Part shown: positions 16,415-26,500 of the stretch, in pieces | How positions within the stretch are numbered: position 1 is the stretch's first letter | Layout: each line of letters opens with the position of its first letter | Assembly: GCF_001721645.1 (NCBI RefSeq) | Contig: NZ_CP017141.1 | Span: forward strand, 806,001 to 870,000 | DNA: 64,000 nt | Reading direction: 5' to 3' | Source: Pedobacter steynii | GTDB lineage: Bacteria > Bacteroidota > Bacteroidia > Sphingobacteriales > Sphingobacteriaceae | Notes under the pieces: generated by a model | The model's database searches: none | The model's input: only the letters and a program-made list of their open reading frames with translations | Told to the model about the DNA's origin: nothing | Position numbers and translations under genes: made by a program

Positions 16415-16864
16415 ATGCGGGATAAACGATTTGTGGCCAGTCATCGGGGCGGTCCTTTAACCAGAAAGCAACATTATCAATTGATAAAATGGGCTCATGA
16501 TTGTGTTGCCCACGTATTGTTGCTTTCTGCTGTAAATCTCAATGACCAGTTACTTGATGTTTTGGCGGTTGCCAAAGCATGGGAAAATGAAATGGCAACG
16601 GTTGCTGAGGCTAGAAATGCTTCAGTAATGGCGATAGCACTGGCTAACGGGTGCTCTGATCCGGTTTCGATTGCAGTTGCCCGCGCAGCCGGGCATGCCG
16701 TTGCAACTGCTCATATGGCCGACCATTCCTTAAGAGCCGCTGAGTATGCCTTGAAGGCGGTAAAAGCTTCAGGTCAATCTATAGAGAAAGAAAGAAAATG
16801 GCAGGATGAACGTATTCCGGCTGAGGTTAAGGAACTTGTTTTGTCAGCCCGTTACAACAGTTAA
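16415..16864 (+). CDS. Putative immunity protein, Imm5-like
   Basis: A 149-aa alanine-rich helical protein. RFVASHRGGPLTRKQHYQLI at the N-terminus and ARAAGHAVATAHMADHSLRA followed by AEYALKAVKA in the C-terminal half match the Imm5-like family, which was named as immunity proteins from genomic context with toxins. No toxin, secretion or polymorphic-toxin gene is adjacent, so the immunity role is doubtful here and the name should be read as a family label. It has no signal peptide. A bidirectional hairpin follows. Confidence 0.75.
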   Translation: MRDKRFVASHRGGPLTRKQHYQLIKWAHDCVAHVLLLSAVNLNDQLLDVLAVAKAWENEMATVAEARNASVMAIALANGCSDPVSIAVARAAGHAVATAHMADHSLRAAEYALKAVKASGQSIEKERKWQDERIPAEVKELVLSARYNS

Positions 16865-16913
16865 AGAGCCAAGCATTTTGCTGCGGGGTACTACTGAAGG
16901 AACTTAATTTTAC

Positions 16914-16994
16914 AAAAAAACCTGTGTACTTTGAGGGCATGTAAAATCTTTCCTTCAAAAGACTTTGAGACCGAAAAGTACACAGGCTTTTTTT
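16914..16994. terminator. Bidirectional terminator-like hairpin with a long loop
   Basis: CCTGTGTACTTT (16921-16932) pairs perfectly with AAAGTACACAGG (16975-16986). Seven A precede the stem and a T run follows it, so it can serve the Imm5-like gene and the convergent S9 peptidase gene. The 42-nt loop contains a second copy of the ACTTTGAG sequence that straddles the left arm. Confidence 0.65.
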
Positions 16995-17015
16995 AGCACA
17001 GAATTCTGTGCAGAA

Positions 17016-19169
17016 TTACTTTAGATGAAGCATAAAATAATCCGTTACTTTCTGATAAAGATGTGCGCGATCTTTACCCGTCACATTGTGCTCATGCCCC
17101 GGATAAATCATATAATCTACCTGAACATTCTTATCAACTGCATGTTTCACAAAGTCAACGGTATTCTGCTGCAATACCACCGGATCCTGTATACCGTGAA
17201 TCAACAACAACTTCCCTTTAAGGTTAGCCACCTTATCAGATAAGTTTGTTGCGGCAAATCCTTCCGGGTTTTCCTGAGGAGTATCCATATAACGTTCTGT
17301 ATACATCACTTCATAGAAGTTCCAGTTGATCACTGCACCGCCAGCAACCGCAGCCTTAAAGACTCCCGGATGATTTACCATGAAATCAACGGTATTAAAT
17401 CCGCCAAAGCTCCAGCCAAATAAGCCCATATTGTTGCTGTCAACGTAAGGCAAACCTTTCAGATGGTCAACTGCTTTCATCATATCCTCCATCTGCACAT
17501 CACCTACTTTTCTAAACATAGATTGTTCAAATGCCTTACCCCTGTTGTCACTTCCGCGTGTGTCAATGGTCAGGACCACGTAGCCTTGTTGCGCCATATA
17601 CCTGAACCAATAGTCTCCCGCACCAGCATTCCAGCTATTGGTAATCAACTGTGCATGAGAACCGCCATACCAGTATACGATTACCGGATATTTTTTACTT
17701 TCATCAAATGATGTTGGTTTGTATAGGCTGCAATAGATATCATCGCCATTATTTCCTTTGATGGTAAAGATAGCAGACTTCTCTGTTGCATAGGCGGCAA
17801 GCGGATTGGCAGCAGTAAGCAATACCTTAGTTTTAGCGGAGGCGGTTTCTACCAGTTGAATAACTCTTGGCTGATCCGGACTGCTATAGCTATCGATCAC
17901 TGTATTTCCAGAGCTGCTTACCTGTGCATTGTGAACCGCAAATCCCTGGGTAATCCTTTTTGATTTACCTGATTTAATGTCCAGTACATAAAGGTTTCTG
18001 GTAATCGGTGATTCTTCGGTAGATGCATAATATAACTGATCACCTTTAGCATTGAAATCTTTTACTTCAATAACTTCCCAGTTGCCTTTGGTCAGTTGTT
18101 TTAAAACTTTTCCTTTCAGGTCATACAGGTACAAATGATTCCAACCATCACGGTTACTCTGCCAGATAAATTTAGAAGGGTCATTTTTGAGGAATAGCAT
18201 CGGCACCAAAGGCTCGACATATTTTTCATCTTTTTCTTCGAAAATTGTCTTTACGAAATCACCTGTTGATGCATCATACTGGTTCAGCTTCATATGATTT
18301 TGTCCGCGGTTTACAATGGCAATAAATACATATTTATCATCCGGGCTCCAGGCGATATTGGTCAGGTACTGTTCTGCAGGCGTTCCTGTTTTCAGGTAAA
18401 CCAATGCTTTTGTTTCGGCGTTATAAACCCCTACAGTTACCTCGTGACTTTTATTACCGGCCATTGGATACTTGATATTGACATTCTTTGCCGGACGGGT
18501 AGTCCAGTCGATAATCGGATAGTCAGCCACCATTTGCTGATCCATTCTGTAGAAGGCCAGCTGTTTTCCATTGTTGCTCCAGAATATGCCTTTGGAAATC
18601 CCAAATTCATCTCTGTGCACAGAAGAAGCATATACGATATCCTTAGTGCCGTCAGTAGTTACTTGTTTTGACTCTTTTCCGTCGGCTACGAACAGGTTGA
18701 AATTATCCAGATAGGCAATATATCCTGATTTGCTTTCTTCGGCATTTGTTTTTTCCGCTATATCAGCATTTACTACAGTTTTATAGGTATTCTTTGCCGG
18801 ATTAAAGGCTACTTTAGCTCCATTAAGAAAAATAATCCAGTCCGGTCCCTGGTTAAACTGGATAAAAGGCATTGCTTTTAAGGTATCCTTTTGCGCTGCT
18901 TTTAATTTCCCGTTCAACTGGGTAAGGGATAGAAATGGTTGTTCTGTTTTAGATTTAAAATTACCGGTCATCCATACTGGTCCGTTCGCAAGGCGTTTCG
19001 CATATACATAATCTTCTGTTCCATAAATGAACTGGATTTGCGACAGGTTTTCAGGGGCAAGCGTAGTGCGGGCATTACTCATTGCATCCTGCATCGTCAG
19101 CATTTTATTCTGGGCGACTCCGACAAAAGTAATCGATACCAGCTGACATACTAAGATAAGTTTCTTCAT
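17016..19169 (-). CDS. S9 family peptidase, dipeptidyl-peptidase IV-like
   Basis: A 717-aa exported serine peptidase expected to release dipeptides from peptide N-termini in the periplasm. It has a signal peptide (MKKLILVCQLVSITFVGVAQ), a DPP IV beta-propeller (about 100-440; segments such as YIAYLDNFNLFVADGK and FIWQSNRDGWNHLYLYDLKG) and a C-terminal alpha/beta-hydrolase domain. The catalytic triad is visible: Ser587 in GWSFGGF, Asp662 in HGIQDPV, and His692/694 in YPGHEHNV. Length is typical of Bacteroidota DPP IV homologues. It is monocistronic with a TACATTTG element about 20 nt upstream. Confidence 0.94.
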   Translation of the reverse strand: MKKLILVCQLVSITFVGVAQNKMLTMQDAMSNARTTLAPENLSQIQFIYGTEDYVYAKRLANGPVWMTGNFKSKTEQPFLSLTQLNGKLKAAQKDTLKAMPFIQFNQGPDWIIFLNGAKVAFNPAKNTYKTVVNADIAEKTNAEESKSGYIAYLDNFNLFVADGKESKQVTTDGTKDIVYASSVHRDEFGISKGIFWSNNGKQLAFYRMDQQMVADYPIIDWTTRPAKNVNIKYPMAGNKSHEVTVGVYNAETKALVYLKTGTPAEQYLTNIAWSPDDKYVFIAIVNRGQNHMKLNQYDASTGDFVKTIFEEKDEKYVEPLVPMLFLKNDPSKFIWQSNRDGWNHLYLYDLKGKVLKQLTKGNWEVIEVKDFNAKGDQLYYASTEESPITRNLYVLDIKSGKSKRITQGFAVHNAQVSSSGNTVIDSYSSPDQPRVIQLVETASAKTKVLLTAANPLAAYATEKSAIFTIKGNNGDDIYCSLYKPTSFDESKKYPVIVYWYGGSHAQLITNSWNAGAGDYWFRYMAQQGYVVLTIDTRGSDNRGKAFEQSMFRKVGDVQMEDMMKAVDHLKGLPYVDSNNMGLFGWSFGGFNTVDFMVNHPGVFKAAVAGGAVINWNFYEVMYTERYMDTPQENPEGFAATNLSDKVANLKGKLLLIHGIQDPVVLQQNTVDFVKHAVDKNVQVDYMIYPGHEHNVTGKDRAHLYQKVTDYFMLHLK

Positions 19170-19188
19170 TGTTTTTTAATTGATGCGC

Positions 19189-19196
19189 CAAATGTA
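19189..19196 (-). promoter_or_regulatory. -7 element (TACATTTG, minus strand) for the S9 peptidase
   Basis: On the minus strand TACATTTG ends 19 nt before the peptidase ATG. Confidence 0.5.
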
Positions 19197-19265
19197 ACAA
19201 TTAACCAGGTACCGGTGTTAGACTGCAACAACATTGCAACATTTAATGATCATTTCCACACAGGA

Positions 19266-21641
19266 CTAATTGAGTTTAAAGGCGTATACATTCCCTGCGA
19301 AATCGGCCACAAAGAGCTCCTTTCCTATTAGAGCAGGATCTGCGAAAACGGGAGCTCCCAGATTTAGCTTTTGTAAAATTATACCTGAATCTTCATTAAT
19401 CACATACAGATAACCGTCAGAAGCACCAAATAAAAGCTGATTTTTATATTTAACCACTGTACTTTCTACTGTTCCCGACTCCGGTCCGGTATAAGGTGCA
19501 GAATAAACCAGGGCATTACCGGCAGGTCTGTTCCACACTTCTTTCAATGTTTTAAGATCATAAGCTACTACCCCATTTTTAGCGGTTGGCATCACGATAT
19601 ATTTATCTGTGATCAGTGGAGTAGCCATTACCTTAAACTCATAGCCGGCTTCTATTTTATCGATATTTTTGCCGGTTTCAGGATCTATAATCAAGAGAGT
19701 GTTTAGTCCGGTGATGTAAAGCTTCCCTTCTTTGTATACCCCTGTACTGCTCCTGAAACGAAGTCCGTCGTCGCGTCTTTGCCATAAAAGTTTTCCTGTT
19801 TTACGGTCATGCCCAAACAGACTCTGCCAGTTGCTTCCGGTTACGATCACCTCTCCGGCAATGGTCATCTTCTCCGGAGTTCCCTCTCCTCCGGTCCATT
19901 CTTTATTGGTCCATAGGGTCTTTCCGGTAGCCACTTCTAATGCCTGGAAGTAAGCGCCCGATCCGGTATAATAAATTCCTTTTTCGGCAATTCCGCCCGA
20001 TACATATCCCGGGAGGTATTTCATCCCCAGATCTTTTTTCCAGACCAGTACACCCGTACCGGCATTTAGTGCATAGGTAAATCCTTCCATGTCAGTACAT
20101 AAAATCATTCCTGAATCATAAGAAATCTCATGCTTTACAGAATTCTTTGTTTTAAAATGCCAGGCAACTTTTCCGGTTTTGGCATCCAGGGCAGTAACTC
20201 CGCACAAAAGGTTATTCGCATCGTCTATGGTTGCTGTAAACAGCTTTCCTTCGGCAAATAAAGGTTTAGCTTTCCATATACTTCCCTTTACATTATTGGT
20301 CCATTTTAAGGATAATCCTGCAGACTGACCTTTCAGGCTAAACTCTTGTTTTGCGATGTGTTGCTGTCCGTCTTTAAAGGTCACTTCGGTCTGAATTGTC
20401 CATGTTTTCCCCTTACTCAATTTTGCTACGGGAATCTGCCCAGACCAACTCCAGTCCGTATTTGCAGTCAGAGAAGCCTGTGCAACCTTATTTCCCTGCT
20501 CATTATAGATGATGCTTTTTGCAGCCTGCACACTGGTTTCACTATCGTAGATATTGGCATTGATCTGTAATGCCCCATCTTTTATCAGCACCATATCCTT
20601 GCCGGAAGGCGTATTTACCACCAGATGTTTATGCAGATAAGTATAATGTGGTTTAATCTCTTTGACTCCGTCTTTATCAATCTCTATGGATAAAAACTGA
20701 CCAGCAGAATTGTCTATCCCACCCATGCTTGGTGACGCAGAAGAAATATATTGTATTCCGGTCTTCTCACTCTTTCTGACGAAGTTATTATGCCAGTGAC
20801 CATATACCCATGCTTTGAGGTTAAGCTCATTCAGGTTGATGGAATCGTTCTTTCCTTTTAGTACAAACTGATCGCTATAGGTCAGCAGGTCATGGTTAAA
20901 AATGATTACCGGTTTATTCTTATCTGTTACCGCAAGGTCGTTCTTCATCCAGCTGATCACTTCATCTACGGTATAAGAAGGTTGCACATCACCCGAACGC
21001 ATCGGGGTAACGATAAAGTGTGCAGGTCCGGCATCAAAAGAATAATATACCGGTCCGAACAGCTGCTCAAACAACTCTTCTCCATAAGCTCCTTTTACCA
21101 GGTCATGGTTTCCGATACAATAAAACACCTGTTTTCCAAGTGTCTCTGCCGTTACCTGGTTCGCATGAAAATTAAGCCCTTTTTCATAACATATATCGCC
21201 GGTATGGACAATAAAGCTAATGTCCTGCTTTTTGGAGAAGTTCTTTAAATTGCCAATCCAATCGTTGTATTTATCAGTTTCCGTATCGGTAATCTGCAAC
21301 ATTTTTACCGAGGATCCTGCACTGGTTGGATCGGGAAGGATACCGAAATCATAAGATTTCCGTTGATCTTCTATCTTGAGGTAATGTTTGGCTGCTAATT
21401 TATAGCCTGCGGGAACAGTAATAAATATAAACCTTGCTTTAGCATGTCCGGGCAAATTGAAATTTCCATCCTTATCCGTGCGGATCACCTGCTGTCCGTC
21501 GGAAACCGCCACTGTTTGCATTCCCAATTCTCCGGCTTCCTGTGTGTTATTTCCATTTTTGTCGACAAAGACCTTCCCTTTGTATTGGGCAGCTGCAACC
21601 GAAGTCAGCAGTGCCAGCGTTACTGTTAAAATTAACCTCAT
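19266..21641 (-). CDS. Calcineurin-like phosphoesterase fused to PQQ-type beta-propeller
   Basis: A 791-aa exported protein. After a signal peptide (MRLILTVTLALLTSVAAAQ) comes a beta-sandwich N-domain with GKVFVDKNGNNTQEAGE, then a metallophosphoesterase core (about 110-300) with FIVHTGDICYE, CIGNHDLVKG, VIIFNHDLL and VYGHWHNNF providing the di-metal ligands. A metallophosphoesterase C-domain follows (about 310-430). The last 350 residues form repeats of the PQQ-propeller type (ALDAKTGKVAWHF, ALNAGTGVLVWKKD, ALEVATGKTLWTN, VYAFKLN). The substrate is unknown. It lies downstream of susD but behind a terminator, so it may be transcribed partly separately. Confidence 0.88.
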   Translation of the reverse strand: MRLILTVTLALLTSVAAAQYKGKVFVDKNGNNTQEAGELGMQTVAVSDGQQVIRTDKDGNFNLPGHAKARFIFITVPAGYKLAAKHYLKIEDQRKSYDFGILPDPTSAGSSVKMLQITDTETDKYNDWIGNLKNFSKKQDISFIVHTGDICYEKGLNFHANQVTAETLGKQVFYCIGNHDLVKGAYGEELFEQLFGPVYYSFDAGPAHFIVTPMRSGDVQPSYTVDEVISWMKNDLAVTDKNKPVIIFNHDLLTYSDQFVLKGKNDSINLNELNLKAWVYGHWHNNFVRKSEKTGIQYISSASPSMGGIDNSAGQFLSIEIDKDGVKEIKPHYTYLHKHLVVNTPSGKDMVLIKDGALQINANIYDSETSVQAAKSIIYNEQGNKVAQASLTANTDWSWSGQIPVAKLSKGKTWTIQTEVTFKDGQQHIAKQEFSLKGQSAGLSLKWTNNVKGSIWKAKPLFAEGKLFTATIDDANNLLCGVTALDAKTGKVAWHFKTKNSVKHEISYDSGMILCTDMEGFTYALNAGTGVLVWKKDLGMKYLPGYVSGGIAEKGIYYTGSGAYFQALEVATGKTLWTNKEWTGGEGTPEKMTIAGEVIVTGSNWQSLFGHDRKTGKLLWQRRDDGLRFRSSTGVYKEGKLYITGLNTLLIIDPETGKNIDKIEAGYEFKVMATPLITDKYIVMPTAKNGVVAYDLKTLKEVWNRPAGNALVYSAPYTGPESGTVESTVVKYKNQLLFGASDGYLYVINEDSGIILQKLNLGAPVFADPALIGKELFVADFAGNVYAFKLN

Positions 21642-21685
21642 GATGTTTCGTTTGTGTGTTTAGAGATATGTTTAGATATAAAAAA

Positions 21686-21711
21686 AGCAGCAGGCTTTTC
21701 AACCTGCTGCT
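21686..21711 (-). terminator. Rho-independent terminator after susD (PUL 1)
   Basis: AGCAGCAGG pairs with CCTGCTGCT around an 8-nt loop. On the minus strand a T run follows, so it stops transcription between susD and the phosphoesterase-propeller gene. Confidence 0.8.
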
Positions 21712-21740
21712 GGATTATGGCATTAGTTCTGTTCCATTTA

Positions 21741-23540
21741 TTACCAGCCGAATACTTGTTTCAACTGTGGGTTCACGACCACCTCACTGGTAGGAATAGG
21801 TCTGTAATAATATTTAGGCTCAATAAAATTCCGGGGCTGATCTCTATCACGGGTAAAGGCGATGAAACCTGAAGTGCCTTTAGTCAGGTAGAAATTCTGG
21901 TCCTTTCCGTCTTTATCTTTCAGATAATACTTGGATAATTTATCCCTTACTTCTGCCGGCAGGCCAGCGATTGCAGATTCATCATTCGGAGAATTCAGGA
22001 TGGCAATATCAGGTTTCCCATCACCGGTTACATCCATAGCACCCATTGCAGGAATATACATCCCCTCCTGGCTGTCCTGGAACAACTTACCTGATTTCCA
22101 ACGCATCAAATCATCAAAACGACGACCTTCACAAGCCAGTTCTACCCTTCTTTCTCTTCTGATTTCCAATAGTAAAGCCCTGTTTGCCGCATTGGCATTC
22201 GGATAAGTAGCAGATAAAACCGGATCCAGGGCAACCCCCATGTTCAGTAATGGCATTTTAACACGGGCACGCAACAGGTTAACGGTCTGATCCAGGTCCG
22301 TCTGACTGATGACCCCGGATTCAGCTTTCGCTTCCACATTGTTCAACAAGACCTCTGCATACCTGAAAATCGGCAGATCCGTATAATTCATTTCCCAGCC
22401 TTGTCTGAGGTCTGCAGAACGGGGATAAAATTTGATTTGATTATAACCACCTAAAGTCGGCTTAATGCGATAAGGTTCATCCAGTGTACTCGCTCCTCTG
22501 AATGCCGGATTGATAATCGTTTCCATCATTCTCGGATCCCGATCGGTAAAAACCTCAGTATAGACTTTGGTATCATATCCCGGACCTGAGGTAAAAGGAG
22601 TACCGTCTGTTTTCAGATAAGTATCCGCAAGGCTTCTGCTCAGGGACCAGGTATAATCAAGAACCGTATGTGTATTGTTACCCACGCCCAGTTCTTTGCC
22701 GTAATCGGCTAAAGTGATGATTTCCTTGTTGGAAGAAAGGTTGGCACTGGAAAATAAATCCCGGTAGTCCAACCCACCTCTTCCGGTATTATAAATACTG
22801 AAACCACCATCCTTCATGATTTTTGCAGAGGCAGAGATCGCCACATCTAAAAACCGCTGATAATCAGACGTCAGCTGAATTTCATCATGGTATTTTCTGA
22901 AAGTACCTTCATGCAACGCAAAGCGTGATAACAAAGCCAGCGCGGCCCATTTTGTGATGCGGGTATTCGTTCCATCAGATTTGATATTTTCTACCGCATA
23001 ATTAAGATCGCTGAGCACCGAATCAACTACCAATGCTCTTGGGTCCTGCCCTTTATACAAAGCCGGATCATCAGAAGCCAGGGTCTTATTGAACCAGGGT
23101 ACGTTGTGGTATTTTTTTATTTTATCATAATAAAAATTAGCGCGAAAGAAGCGTGCAATGCCGACAAAATGTTTGATCAGCGTAGGATCACCTTTTACCT
23201 GCGGGATATGGTCCAGCATAAAATTAATCTTTCTCAAAGCTTCCCAATCCGCTTTACCCCAGCCTCCGCTATTCGAGGCAGAGATACCACCCCTTACCAG
23301 TAAATCAACTTCTCCGCTGGCATTATAGTTGGAGATGTTATCAGAATTAATGTCCGAATACGTTGGGGAAAGATACCTGTAAAAACCGTTGGTATAGGTT
23401 TCCAAATCGGCTGGCGACTGGAAGAATGAGCCTTCAGTAATTTCAGTTTGCGGGTCACGTTGCAGGAAATCTTTCTTGCAGGCCGTAAGCCCTATGGTGA
23501 TTAATCCTAAAGTGAGGATATATGTTATTCTTAGTTTCAT
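21741..23540 (-). CDS. SusD/RagB-family nutrient-binding lipoprotein (PUL 1)
   Basis: A 599-aa outer-membrane surface lipoprotein that captures a glycan and passes it to the SusC channel. The lipobox is LTAC in MKLRITYILTLGLITIGLTAC, followed by KKDFLQRDPQTEITEGSFFQ, a standard SusD opening. TPR-like helices carry ARFFRANFYYDKIKKYHNVPW, and the C-terminal SusD domain includes LPIFRYAEVLLNNVEAKAES and LLEIRRERRVELACEGRRFD. The gene starts 13 bp after susC ends, so the two are translated from one message. Substrate cannot be inferred from the binding protein alone. Confidence 0.95.
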   Translation of the reverse strand: MKLRITYILTLGLITIGLTACKKDFLQRDPQTEITEGSFFQSPADLETYTNGFYRYLSPTYSDINSDNISNYNASGEVDLLVRGGISASNSGGWGKADWEALRKINFMLDHIPQVKGDPTLIKHFVGIARFFRANFYYDKIKKYHNVPWFNKTLASDDPALYKGQDPRALVVDSVLSDLNYAVENIKSDGTNTRITKWAALALLSRFALHEGTFRKYHDEIQLTSDYQRFLDVAISASAKIMKDGGFSIYNTGRGGLDYRDLFSSANLSSNKEIITLADYGKELGVGNNTHTVLDYTWSLSRSLADTYLKTDGTPFTSGPGYDTKVYTEVFTDRDPRMMETIINPAFRGASTLDEPYRIKPTLGGYNQIKFYPRSADLRQGWEMNYTDLPIFRYAEVLLNNVEAKAESGVISQTDLDQTVNLLRARVKMPLLNMGVALDPVLSATYPNANAANRALLLEIRRERRVELACEGRRFDDLMRWKSGKLFQDSQEGMYIPAMGAMDVTGDGKPDIAILNSPNDESAIAGLPAEVRDKLSKYYLKDKDGKDQNFYLTKGTSGFIAFTRDRDQPRNFIEPKYYYRPIPTSEVVVNPQLKQVFGW

Positions 23541-23553
23541 GATTCTTCTTGCG

Positions 23554-26500
23554 TTAAAAATTAAGGTTTAAACCAAAAGAGAATGTTTTTTGAAATGGAT
23601 AGAGTTTTCCATTCAACCCTTCAGGGTCAAGTCTGGCTTTGATATGCGATATATCAAATACGTTTTCTGCACTGAAATACACCCTTAATTTATCCATTTT
23701 CATTTTGTTGGTTAAAGATTTAGGAAGGGTATATCCTAACGTGAGATTCTTTAAACGCAGATAAGAAGCATCCTGAAGGTATTTGGTCTGAGGGTTTCCA
23801 AGTTCCGTCTCATCCTCAGCGATATAAGCTTTCACCCTTGGGAAATAGGCATTCGGGGTTTCCGGCGTCCAGCGGTCCAGGTTATGTTCCTGAACATTCG
23901 TCCATGGTTGTGCGTAAACACCCCAGAAATAATGGTTGCTGGCATTGGGATACCAATCTCTTTTTCCTACTCCCTGGAAGAACAACCTGATGTCAAAACC
24001 TTTCCATCCGGCACCCAGATCAATCCCATACTGATAACGTGCTTCATCATTTCCGATGATTTTCTGATCGCCATGATCAGCAAGGGTATTTTTACCTTTG
24101 TCGACCTTACCATCATTATTGAGATCCTTAAATTTTAAATCTCCGACATCAAACTTATAGCCGGTATCATCCGCACCTACTGCGCTCTGATCCGCATGGT
24201 TTGCCAGTTCTTCTTTAGACTGGAAGAAACCCTCGGTTTCTAATCCCCAGATCTCGCCGATACGTTGTCCGACATAGTAATCTGATAAAAGGCCATTTGG
24301 GTTGTCAAACCTGGTGATATAAGTTTTACTATCGCCCATGTTGAAGCCGATGTTATAATAGAACTGGCTATTATCCAACATGAAACCATCTTTCCATCCG
24401 ATCCTGAATTCCCAGCCTTTGGTTTTCAAATCCGCCGCATTTACTTTAGGTTCTACTGTTCCAAATGGGCCTGGAAGTGTCTTTCCTTTAGTCAGCATTC
24501 CCTCGGTATATCGGGTATAGGCGTCAAAATTAAGATCAAGACGGTTTTTAAACATGCTGATGTCTCCACCAAAGTTCAGTGTTGAGACCCTTTCCCAGGT
24601 CAGGCTAGGCGCTACTGCTCCCGGAGGCCTTACTTCTACCGGTCTTTTGCCATCCAGAATCTGTCCGATTTGCCCTGATCCCATGGAAGGGATGTAATAG
24701 TAAGCACCTACGTCCTGATTACCCAATGCTCCATAAGAAGCACGCAATTTCAACAGGTCGATTCCCAGTTTTTCTGCTACCGGCTCAAAGAATTTTTCTC
24801 TGCTCAGCAGGTATCCGACAGATGCTGAAGGAAAGAAACCCCAGCGGTCGTTAGTCGGAAAGCGGGATGTACCATCATAACGGCCATTCAATTCTACTAT
24901 ATATTTATCATCAAAGATGTAATTCAGACGGTAAAACCAACCCCTTACCGCCCAGTCTTCGATGTATTCCTTACTCGTCATTTCACCCGTTGCCAGGTTA
25001 ATGGAAGGCAATGTATTACTGATTAAACCTTTACGGTTTACCCATGCAGCATTGCGGTTTCTATATTCCTGATTAAAACCTGCCAATACCTGCACATAAT
25101 GTTTGGTATTAAATGTTTTATGAAAATCAGTGTAAATGTTATAGATATTGTGTCGGATATGCCTGTCGTCATTTTGAGCCCAGCCTGGATTTGCACCACT
25201 ATAGCTGATGGCCGAATTCGGTCCTGTTTTATACGGTACTGCAATTTCATAAGATTTTCCGGCAGTATCAATTCTTCGGATCGTAGCATCCGCCTTCAGA
25301 TCCCATACCTCTTTAACAAGTGATGCTTTTGCGGTAAAAGTGGTCTGAAAATTATTACTTCTGGTTACCGAACGACCGCCATTTTGCAATCTGCCCAATA
25401 AAGCAGCGCCGGTAGAAGTCCAGCTTCCATCCGGGTTTCTCGGCACGTCTAAAGAATTCTGTCTGTTCACGTTATGAAAGAAACCTTCTCCGCTATAGGA
25501 AGAACCGTCATAAGTGCTCGACATAAAAGAGGTGTTATTTCCAATATTCAACCATTTAGAAAGGTTGTAATCGGCTTTTGCACGCAGGTTATAACGATCG
25601 TAAGTATCATTGCCATAACGGAACATTCCTTCATTACGGAAATACTCCGACGACATGTAATAACTCAGCTTATCGTCTTTTTTTGAGAGGTTTATATTTG
25701 CGCTATACGTTGGTGCAGATGGTTTATACACCTCATCCATCCAGTTTGTAGTTCCGTAATACATCCATGCATTTGGATCTGACGGAGACACAATTACTGC
25801 AGGTAATGAAGGGTTTTGAGAACGTTCTCTCGCATATGCTCTGACATTCTCCGGGTAAAGGCTATACAATGGATACGCTGCATCGTGTTTGTATTCCATT
25901 ACTTTCAGCGGGTCGGTTACAATCTCCGGAACCTTACCTAAACTCCTTATCGCATAATAGGTATTTGCTGCTATTTTAAGGTCTGCACTTTTTGCAGATT
26001 TGGTAGTGATCAGTACCACCCCAAATGCGGCTCTTGCTCCGTATATTGCTGCTGCTGCCGCGTCCTTCAATACCGTCACATTCTCGATATCTGCAGGATT
26101 TAAAGCCAGCAATTCATCAGCCGTAAACGGAACGTTATCTACCAGAATGTAGGGTCCACCACCATTTATAGAAGTAAAACCACGAACATTAAAACTGGGT
26201 GCTTTATTTACCTGTCCGCTGGAAGCGGTGATGTTCAGATTGGGAATCAAGCCCTGTAAGCCCGCCCCCACACTGGATAAAGGTCTGTTTTCAATGTCTT
26301 TACTGGTTACACCATCCACGGCACCACTGAGGTTCACTTTCTTTTGTACACCATATCCCACTACGACTACCTCAGTCAGCGATTTCTGGTCGTCCTTCAT
26401 CACTACATTGATTTGTTTCCGGGTACCGATTACGATTTTCTGAGAACTTAGTCCCACATAAGAAAATACCAGCACGTCAGCAGGCGACCCCGCCTCGATC

